The notes under the pieces: model-generated
What the model was told of the DNA's origin: nothing
The model's input: the letters and a program-made list of their open reading frames with translations, nothing else
Database searches by the model: none
Assembly (NCBI GenBank): GCA_016875595.1
Contig: VGPI01000099.1
Span: 1-7,462 of the forward strand
Length of the DNA: 7,462 nt
Direction: 5' to 3'
Source: Candidatus Cloacimonadota bacterium
GTDB taxonomy: Bacteria > Cloacimonadota > Cloacimonadia > Cloacimonadales > Cloacimonadaceae
In this document: positions 1-4,435 of the stretch, piece after piece
Layout: each line of letters opens with the position of its first letter
Position numbering within the stretch: position 1 is the first letter of the stretch
Made by a program: the position numbers and the translations under genes

Positions 1-2
1 TC

Positions 3-230
3 ACAAAAAAAGAAACCAAGGAACAAAAAGGTGTTGATAAAGCTGAAATCCTGGGAATGCCGGTATTCACCCATAGAGGGTTCAATAGAGCGGGTGGCAT
101 GTTTTCATTCCAGCTTTTTCATCAACCCAAGCCCAGAAGGGAAGGCATTATCATAGGGTTTGAGCATAATCTGAGGGTTTCCATTGTCACTATTCGAGGA
201 AAACGTAACTCATTCAACGGTCGAAAATGA
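3..230 (+). CDS. Possible C-terminal fragment of an unrecognised protein (doubtful)
   Basis: This frame is open from the left window edge for 75 codons and stops with TGA at 228-230. The N-terminal part of the visible peptide is Lys/Glu-rich, and the C-terminal part is basic with a short hydrophobic run (GIIIGFEHNLRVSIVTIRG). I recognise no domain. An internal ATG lies at 57-59, but no good ribosome binding site precedes it. Against coding: AGA/AGG arginine codons dominate here while the neighbouring genes mostly use CGN, a second frame is also open over 1-153, and the frame overlaps an inverted repeat. I think it more likely non-coding. Confidence 0.15.
   Translation, partial: TKKETKEQKGVDKAEILGMPVFTHRGFNRAGGMFSFQLFHQPKPRREGIIIGFEHNLRVSIVTIRGKRNSFNGRK
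33..126. repeat. Imperfect long inverted repeat, about 94 bp
   Basis: Four short blocks recur in co-linear reverse-complement order: GTTGAT (33-38 with 121-126), AAAGCT (39-44 with 112-117), GGAATG (54-59 with 106-111) and CACCC (68-72 with 92-96). A 3-nt bulge (118-120), a 9-nt one-sided bulge (45-53) and an internal loop separate them, giving 23 pairs around a 19-nt apical loop. It could be a folded RNA or a degenerate palindromic repeat element. No flanking target duplication is evident. Confidence 0.35.
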
Positions 231-270
231 GCTCCCCTGGCGCAATTGCAATAGACACGTCAATTTACCC

Positions 271-316
271 AATGAAAAGAAACGAGACCACAGTGCCTTG
301 CGATCTTGTGGTCTCG
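271..316 (-). terminator. Rho-independent terminator of the rplM-frr operon
   Basis: A perfect 10-bp stem joins 307-316 to 283-292 (CGAGACCACA and its complement) around a 14-nt loop. Read on the minus strand it is followed by a U-rich tract, the complement of 271-282 (TTTCTTTTCATT). It begins 46 nt past the frr stop codon. The plus-strand side after 316 is not U-rich, so termination is directional and serves the leftward operon. Confidence 0.85.
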
Positions 317-362
317 CTTGGTATGGTTTGTGACAAGGATGGATAGGTGAGGGTGAGTTCTC

Positions 363-917
363 CTAAACTTCCATGATTTCTTTTTCTTTGGTTTTTTCGA
401 CCTCATCCACCTTCTTGATCCATTCATCGGTCAGATCCTGGATCTCTTTGAGCGCTTTCTTTTCGTCATCTTCGCTGATGCCGCTGTCTTTTTTCAGCTT
501 TTTGACGGCTTCATTGGCGTCACGGCGGTGGTTTCGGATGCCGATGCGGCAATCCTCGGTCACTCTCTTCAGGTTGCGGACGATTTCCTTGCGTTTCTCT
601 TCGGTAAGTGCCTGGAAAGGGAGGCGGATAACATTGCCGTCATTTTCTGGGGTGATGCCCAGATTGGCGGCAAGGATGGCTTTCTCGATCTCGGCAAGGG
701 TGGTCTTGTCCCAGGGTTGGATGACGATCAACCGAGCCTCGGGGATGGAGATATTGCACAATTGTTTGATGGGCGTGGGTTGCCCGTAATAATTGATGCG
801 GATATCGTCCAGGACGGAGGTGCTGGCACGACCGGTACGCACCTTGGAGAATTGGTGCAAAAGGGCGTCAAAAGCCTTGTTCATGTTTTCAGTGGTGGTT
901 TGTTTTATTTCTTCCAT
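363..917 (-). CDS. frr: Ribosome recycling factor (RRF)
   Basis: RRF works with EF-G after termination to split the 70S post-termination complex and free ribosomes for new rounds. The 184-residue product is the normal family length (about 185). The signature KVRTGRAS lies at residues 25-32, and the conserved IRNHRRDAN block at 127-135 includes R132, a key contact with 23S rRNA. The family fold is a three-helix stem (about residues 1-30 and 105-184) with a beta domain between (31-104, including the YYG turn and the QPWD segment). The ATG at 917 is preceded by AAGGAA (924-929) at a 6-nt spacing. It is the last gene of the operon, 24 bp after pyrH and followed by a strong terminator. Adjacency to pyrH is the common bacterial order. 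Confidence 0.97.
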   Translation of the reverse strand: MEEIKQTTTENMNKAFDALLHQFSKVRTGRASTSVLDDIRINYYGQPTPIKQLCNISIPEARLIVIQPWDKTTLAEIEKAILAANLGITPENDGNVIRLPFQALTEEKRKEIVRNLKRVTEDCRIGIRNHRRDANEAVKKLKKDSGISEDDEKKALKEIQDLTDEWIKKVDEVEKTKEKEIMEV

Positions 918-941
918 AGTAAATTCCTTGGGTTGCGGAGA

Positions 942-1667
942 TCAGGGATGGATGTAGGTCCCGACATCGCTGCGCAGGATGGCTTGGGCGAGGATTCCCT
1001 GCTGGTTGACATTGAATATTTTGACCGGCAGATTGTTCTCCTGTGCCAGAGCAAAGGCGGTCATATCCATGACGCCGAGCTTCTGATCCAGACATTCCTG
1101 ATATGTGGCGGAACTGATCAGGGTGGCATCCGGATCAAGAGCTGGATCGGCGGTGTAAAGTCCATCCACCTTGGTGCCTTTGAGCACGATGTCAAAACCC
1201 AGTTCCACGGCACGAAGCACGGCAGCGGTATCGGTGGTGAAATAAGGATTACCGGTTCCTCCGCAGAGGAAACAGATCCGACCTTCCTTCAGGGCACGCT
1301 GGGCTGCCTCCGGACTGTAATGCGGCGCGATCTTGTCCATCTCGAGGGCAGACAAAGCCACCGCCGGATAATTCTTGTTATTCAATATCTCAGCCAGATA
1401 GAGGGCATTCTGTACGGTCGCCATCATCCCGATGTTGTCGAGGACGATGCGGTTCAAACTCTGATTCTTCCACTTACCGCCGCGGAAGATATTACCGCCG
1501 CCGAGGACGATCGCCAGGGAATAGCCCAGCTTCTTGACCTCGATGATCTCGTCGGTAAGGATGTCGATCACCTCATCGTCATAGCCGTGTCCCCTTGCTC
1601 CGGCAAGGACTTCGCCGCTGAGTTTGAGCATTACCTGATGCACTTTTTCGGGCTGATATCCGCTCAC
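942..1667 (-). CDS. pyrH: Uridylate kinase (UMP kinase), GTG start
   Basis: This cytoplasmic enzyme phosphorylates UMP to UDP with ATP, the committed step toward UTP and CTP; bacterial forms are hexameric and allosterically regulated. The 241-residue protein belongs to the amino-acid kinase fold. It shows KLSGE at 15-19, GGGN with FRGG at 56-64, the GMMATVQN segment at 80-87, the nucleotide/UMP loop GGTGNPYFTTDTAA at 136-149, TKVDGLYTADP at 165-175, and MDMTAFALA in the C-terminal third. The start is GTG at 1665-1667, with GGAG six bases upstream. The first in-frame ATG is residue 13, just before the KLSGE motif, and would remove the first part of strand 1. The gap to tsf is only 14 bp, so translational coupling is likely. 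The usual KATKVDG motif reads KGTKVDG here, a mild substitution. Confidence 0.97.
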   Translation of the reverse strand: MSGYQPEKVHQVMLKLSGEVLAGARGHGYDDEVIDILTDEIIEVKKLGYSLAIVLGGGNIFRGGKWKNQSLNRIVLDNIGMMATVQNALYLAEILNNKNYPAVALSALEMDKIAPHYSPEAAQRALKEGRICFLCGGTGNPYFTTDTAAVLRAVELGFDIVLKGTKVDGLYTADPALDPDATLISSATYQECLDQKLGVMDMTAFALAQENNLPVKIFNVNQQGILAQAILRSDVGTYIHP

Positions 1668-1681
1668 GTTCGGCTCCGCGG

Positions 1682-2278
1682 TTATGAACCGATGCTGTAA
1701 CGGGTGAAGCGTGCCACCTGGATGTTTTCACCCATGGCGGCGATGGCATCGGTGATGAGGGATTTGACGGTGCGGTTCTGGTCTTTGATCAGTTCCTGCT
1801 CCAGAAGCGTATTCTCTTCGCAGAATTTACGGATGTGGCCTTCGACGATGCGATCCACGATCTCGGGTTTCTTGCCATCGTTGATTGCTTTGTTGCGGGC
1901 TATTTCCTGCTCGCGGGCGATGATCCCGGGATCGACCTGCTCTTTGCCGATCGCCAGGGGATTGGTGGCGGCGATCTGCATTGCCAGTTCCTTGGCAAGC
2001 GCTTTGAATGCATCGGTACGGGCGACGAAATCGGTCTCGCAATTGAGCTCGATCAGGACTCCAACCTTGAAGTTGAAGTGGATGTAGCTGTATATGATCC
2101 CTTCACGGGTGTCACGGGCGGCTTTGGCATCGGCTTTGCTGATGCCTCTCTCGCGTAGATACTTGATGGCGGCATCCATGTCGCCATTGCTCTCGGCAAG
2201 GGCTTTCCGGCACTCCATCATGCCGACGCCGGTGCGCTCGCGCAGTTCTTTTACCAGTGCTGCTGTAATCTCAGCCAT
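1682..2278 (-). CDS. tsf: Translation elongation factor Ts, short form
   Basis: EF-Ts is the guanine-nucleotide exchange factor that releases GDP from EF-Tu. The N-terminal UBA-like helical domain (about 1-45) carries LVKELRERTGVGMMECRKAL, which contacts the EF-Tu G domain. The core follows, with NCETDFVAR at 79-87, the conserved strand/loop region whose Phe inserts near the Mg site of EF-Tu. At 198 residues it is much shorter than the ~283-residue E. coli protein. It resembles the Thermus/Thermotoga-length form that has a single core subdomain and no large coiled-coil insertion. The ATG at 2278 has AAGGAG at a 6-nt spacing. It lies 27 bp after rpsB, the near-universal bacterial pairing. Confidence 0.97.
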   Translation of the reverse strand: MAEITAALVKELRERTGVGMMECRKALAESNGDMDAAIKYLRERGISKADAKAARDTREGIIYSYIHFNFKVGVLIELNCETDFVARTDAFKALAKELAMQIAATNPLAIGKEQVDPGIIAREQEIARNKAINDGKKPEIVDRIVEGHIRKFCEENTLLEQELIKDQNRTVKSLITDAIAAMGENIQVARFTRYSIGS

Positions 2279-2305
2279 TGTATTCTCCTTGTATTAAAAA
2301 CAGAA

Positions 2306-3103
2306 TTATTCTTCTTCGATCTCGGGTTCATCCGCCGGGATTTCGATCAGGGCGGGCATTTCTTCTATGTCTTCTTCCCTGGTGACGGATGCAGCGCCAG
2401 CTACGGTGGCGCCTTCGCTGGCAATGCCTTTGCCTTCATTGACGGCATTTGCCAGGACGTCCGAGATCAAACTGATGGCACGGGTGGCATCGTCATTGGA
2501 GGGGATGATGTAATCCACGAGGTCGGGATCGCAATTGGTATCCACCATCGCTATGATCGGGATATTGAGGACGCGCGCTTCGTGGATGGCGATCTTCTCG
2601 TGTTCGGTATCGACCACGAACAAAGCACCGGGCAGGGCGTCCATGTCGCGGATGCCGCCAAGCGCTTCCTCGATTTTGTCGTGTTTGCGCTTCATCCGCT
2701 GTTGCTCCAATTTCGTATAGCTGCTGATGGTTCCATCGGCAACGATCTGTTCATAGTACTTCATTTTGTCGATACTCTGACGGATGGTTGCCATATTGGT
2801 CAACATCCCGCCATACCAGCGGTTGTTGACATAGAAGACACCGGCTTTGCCCGCGGCATCATGGATGGCGGACTGGGCTTGCTTTTTGGTGCCGACAAAG
2901 AGGATGTACTCATTGCGGCTGGCTACGTCCTTCACAAACTGATATGCTTCATTGATGGCATCGACCGTCTGTTTGAGGTCGATAATGTGGATCCCGTTGC
3001 GTTTGATAAAGATGTATTTCTTCATCTTGGGATTCCACTTGAAGGTCTGGTGTCCAAAGTGGACGCCGGCTTCCAAGAGTTGTTTCATCGAAACTACTGA
3101 CAT
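2306..3103 (-). CDS. rpsB: 30S ribosomal protein S2
   Basis: S2 binds late at the head-body junction of the 30S subunit and is needed for stable S1 association in many bacteria. The start matches the family closely (MKQLLEAGVHFGHQT at 6-20). Other family blocks are GTKKQAQ at 71-77, NNRWYGGMLTN at 93-103, the GGIRDMDALPGALFVVDT segment at 149-166 and VDTNCDPDLVDYIIPSNDDA at 187-206. At 265 residues it has an acidic C-terminal tail (about 243-265, mostly Glu/Asp), a variable region in S2 proteins. The ATG at 3103 has AAGGAG (3110-3115) at a 6-nt spacing. The second Met (residue 6) is less well placed. The 208-bp gap upstream contrasts with the tight spacing elsewhere in the operon and may be an autoregulatory leader. 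Confidence 0.97.
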   Translation of the reverse strand: MSVVSMKQLLEAGVHFGHQTFKWNPKMKKYIFIKRNGIHIIDLKQTVDAINEAYQFVKDVASRNEYILFVGTKKQAQSAIHDAAGKAGVFYVNNRWYGGMLTNMATIRQSIDKMKYYEQIVADGTISSYTKLEQQRMKRKHDKIEEALGGIRDMDALPGALFVVDTEHEKIAIHEARVLNIPIIAMVDTNCDPDLVDYIIPSNDDATRAISLISDVLANAVNEGKGIASEGATVAGAASVTREEDIEEMPALIEIPADEPEIEEE

Positions 3104-3251
3104 TCAATACTCCTTAATTGATACGGTTTGTCAAATGCAAGTGATCTACGCAATTCAGAGGGCGTTTGACACTGCCCCCACCGCCTTGCAACTCGGGCTT
3201 GCATGTTTCTTGGGGTTTGGTGGTTGAATACCGGGCTGGGCATGGATTTTC

Positions 3252-3278
3252 CGGAGTGGTTACTCTCGGGCGGAGTGG
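3252..3278. repeat. Short direct repeat CGGAGTGG, 19-bp period
   Basis: The octamer CGGAGTGG occurs at 3252-3259 and 3271-3278 in the rpsI-rpsB gap, beside the hairpin at 3277-3300. It may be part of an RNA structure or a chance short repeat. Confidence 0.4.
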
Positions 3279-3300
3279 CTCCATCCCGGGGGACGGAACC
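3277..3300 (-). other. Strong hairpin just after rpsI, not a classical terminator
   Basis: On the minus strand a 10-bp stem (eight Watson-Crick and two G-U pairs) closes a 4-nt loop, starting 11 nt past the rpsI stop. The G-U pairs make it complete only on the minus strand, as expected for a leftward transcript. No U-run follows, so it is more likely an mRNA 3'-end stabiliser, a processing site or part of the rpsB leader than an intrinsic terminator. Confidence 0.55.
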
Positions 3301-3311
3301 ACAAATCCCGT

Positions 3312-3698
3312 TTAACGTTTGGAGAACTGGAATCTCTTTCTGGCTTTCGGACGACCGGATTTCTTGCGCTCGACCATGCGGGGGTCGCGGGTCAGGTAGC
3401 CAGGTTTCTTCAGCTGGGATTTGAGATTTTCTTCATAAATGACCAAAGCGCGGGCGATCCCATGACGGATAGCTCCTGCCTGTCCGCTCAACCCGCCGCC
3501 ATTGACATTGACGTGGACGTCAAAGCGATCGCTCATACCAACAGTATTCAGGGGCTGCTCAACGACCATTTCCAGGGTCTCGCGCTTCAGATACAGTTTC
3601 ATCGGCACTTTGTTGATCAAGCGTTTGCCCGTTCCGGGGGTCAGACGCACTCTGGCAACGGCACTCTTTCTTCTGCCTACGGCGATAAAATCTTGCAT
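3312..3698 (-). CDS. rpsI: 30S ribosomal protein S9
   Basis: S9 sits in the 30S head; its extended basic C-terminus reaches the P site and touches the tRNA anticodon loop. The 128-residue product has the family length. It shows GRRKSAVARVRL at 8-19, the GGGLSGQAGAIRHGIARAL block at 67-85, YLTRDPRMVERKK at 101-113, and the invariant basic tail ending in KRFQFSKR, whose last Arg is the tRNA-contacting residue in the family. The ATG is at 3698. The best Shine-Dalgarno (AAAGGAG, 3710-3716) lies inside the last codons of rplM, 11 nt from the start, so translation is probably coupled to rplM, only 6 bp upstream. The rplM-rpsI pair is conserved across bacteria. Confidence 0.97.
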   Translation of the reverse strand: MQDFIAVGRRKSAVARVRLTPGTGKRLINKVPMKLYLKRETLEMVVEQPLNTVGMSDRFDVHVNVNGGGLSGQAGAIRHGIARALVIYEENLKSQLKKPGYLTRDPRMVERKKSGRPKARKRFQFSKR

Positions 3699-3704
3699 AA
3701 TCTC

Positions 3705-4142
3705 TTATACTCCTTTAATGACCAGTTCCTCCGGCATTTGCGCTCCGTGGGGATGCTCGGTGCCGGTGTAAACCTTTAGTTTTTTGTACATTGCGCGCCC
3801 CAGAGTGGTCTTCGGCAACATACCTTTGACGGCATGCTCGATGATCCGCTCGGGATGCTTTTCCATCATTCGTGCATAGGACACTTCTTTGAGTCCGCCG
3901 GGATAGCCGGTATAACTCCGATACACCTTCTGCTCGGCTTTCAAACCGCTCACTCTGACCTTCTCCGCATTGATCACGATCACAAAATCGCCGCAATCAA
4001 TATTCGGAACAAAGTAGGGCTTGTTCTTGCCGCGCAGGATCGATGCGATCTGAGTGGACAGCCGACCCAGCGGTTTGTCCGCTGCATCTACTACGTACCA
4101 GGCGCGCTTAATGTCGCCTGGACTTGGCGTTAGGGTCTTCAT
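3705..4142 (-). CDS. rplM: 50S ribosomal protein L13
   Basis: L13 is an early-assembly protein of the large subunit that binds 23S rRNA. The 145-residue product matches the family length (about 142-150). It has the N-terminal WYVVDAADKPLGRLST segment (15-30), IDCGDFVIVINAEKVRVSG (48-66) and the C-terminal signature AVKGMLPKTTLGRAMYKKL followed by KVYTGTEHPHGAQ (104-135). The start chosen is ATG at 4140-4142, preceded by AAAAAGGAG at a 5-nt spacing. An in-frame Met 37 codons upstream lacks any family similarity and would place the strong ribosome binding site inside the gene. It is the first gene of the leftward operon. In E. coli L13 represses its own rplM-rpsI mRNA; similar control here is only possible. 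Confidence 0.97.
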   Translation of the reverse strand: MKTLTPSPGDIKRAWYVVDAADKPLGRLSTQIASILRGKNKPYFVPNIDCGDFVIVINAEKVRVSGLKAEQKVYRSYTGYPGGLKEVSYARMMEKHPERIIEHAVKGMLPKTTLGRAMYKKLKVYTGTEHPHGAQMPEELVIKGV

Positions 4143-4159
4143 CGATTCTCCTTTTTCCG

Positions 4160-4174
4160 CATATTTTTTATATG
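4160..4174 (-). other. Small AT-rich palindrome in the rplM leader
   Basis: CATAT (4160-4164) and ATATG (4170-4174) form a 5-bp inverted repeat around five T residues, just upstream of the rplM ribosome binding site. It is weak and is reported because it lies in the 5' leader of a gene whose family is often autoregulated. Confidence 0.3.
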
Positions 4175-4204
4175 AATGTACCACTTTTTGAAACGACCTT
4201 TCTG

Positions 4205-4210
4205 TGTCAA
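4205..4210 (-). promoter_or_regulatory. Possible -35 hexamer for the rplM operon
   Basis: The minus strand carries a perfect TTGACA at 4210-4205, some 60 bp upstream of the rplM start. No good -10 lies 16-18 bp downstream. A TACATT is present at a 24-nt spacing and a TATAAA a little further on, so the assignment is weak. Confidence 0.3.
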
Positions 4211-4230
4211 GCACAAACTCTGCGCGAACT

Positions 4231-4247
4231 CCTGTTAAAGAAACAGG
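4231..4247. repeat. 17-bp palindrome upstream of rplM
   Basis: CCTGTT (4231-4236) and AACAGG (4242-4247) are perfect complements around AAAGA. The position upstream of rplM and within the divergent region would suit a small operator, or an RNA hairpin if transcription of the operon starts further upstream. No U-run follows on either strand, so it is not a terminator. Confidence 0.4.
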
Positions 4248-4307
4248 CAGCAAATCGACAGCGGTCAGGTCGAATGTAAGCGGTTGGAGAAGAAGACAAG
4301 GCAGACG

Positions 4308-4313
4308 TATAAT
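4308..4313 (+). promoter_or_regulatory. Possible -10 box (TATAAT) for the kinase gene
   Basis: A perfect TATAAT sits 122 bp upstream of the kinase ATG. A weak -35-like TTGGAG (4284-4289) lies 18 bp before it. It would give a 5' leader of over 100 nt. It competes with the TTGACA-based candidate at 4371-4399. Confidence 0.3.
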
Positions 4314-4370
4314 CTACGATGAGTGGCAAACCAATGTCCGGCATCCTCACTGTCAATACGACTTATTCTC

Positions 4371-4399
4371 TTGACAAGCGTATAGCGGAAAATTACGTT
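4371..4399 (+). promoter_or_regulatory. Candidate promoter of the PASTA kinase gene
   Basis: A perfect TTGACA (4371-4376) is followed after 17 bp by TACGTT (4394-4399), a 3-of-6 match to the sigma-70 -10 hexamer. A better -10-like TAAAAT at 4405-4410 is at an unusable 28-bp spacing. TTG with a downstream TAnnTT also loosely resembles Bacteroidetes-type promoters. The leader would be about 30 nt and include the ribosome binding site AGGAG at 4426-4430. Confidence 0.35.
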
Positions 4400-4435
4400 G
4401 CACCTAAAATCTGAACGGTTAAGACAGGAGTTGCT

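Larger units (their letters stand above)
1..362. other. Gene-poor left edge, ending in the frr operon terminator
   Basis: No gene can be assigned with confidence here. Two plus-strand frames are open from the window edge: one to a TAG at 154-156 and one to a TGA at 228-230. Either could be the end of a gene starting outside the window, but their codon use, rich in AGA and AGG, does not resemble the neighbouring genes. The minus strand is broken by stops. The stretch also holds an imperfect inverted repeat (33-126) and the terminator at 271-316. The simplest reading is intergenic DNA between a gene off the left edge and the convergent end of frr. Confidence 0.6.
3104..3311 (-). promoter_or_regulatory. 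Structured 208-bp rpsI-rpsB gap, candidate rpsB leader
   Basis: No gene fits between rpsI and rpsB. The minus strand has several inverted repeats. TGTCAAATGC at 3129-3138 can pair with 3162-3171 (9 of 10 pairs on the minus strand), close upstream of the rpsB ribosome binding site. GAGGGC at 3158-3163 pairs with 3174-3179 and overlaps that stem, so the two are mutually exclusive. ATGCAAG at 3135-3141 pairs perfectly with 3198-3204 and also competes. I see no convincing -35/-10 pair on the minus strand. Competing stems before a ribosomal protein gene fit autogenous control, as known for rpsB-tsf in gammaproteobacteria, but this is inference. Confidence 0.45.

Noticed and set aside
528..1700. 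A 390-codon plus-strand open frame across frr and pyrH
   Set aside because: It is fully antisense to two unmistakable conserved genes, its translation resembles no family, and it has no convincing ribosome binding site. It is a codon-bias shadow.
2582..3100. A 172-codon plus-strand open frame opposite rpsB
   Set aside because: It is antisense to S2, which is conserved along its whole length; there is no independent support.
3203..3424. A 73-codon plus-strand open frame across the rpsI-rpsB gap and the 3' part of rpsI
   Set aside because: About half is antisense to S9 and the rest overlaps the structured gap; it has no domain and no ribosome binding site.
4143..4253. N-terminal extension of L13 by 37 residues
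   Set aside because: The family start MKTL-type N-terminus with AAAAAGGAG at a 5-nt spacing is at 4142; the extension has no family similarity and covers the leader.
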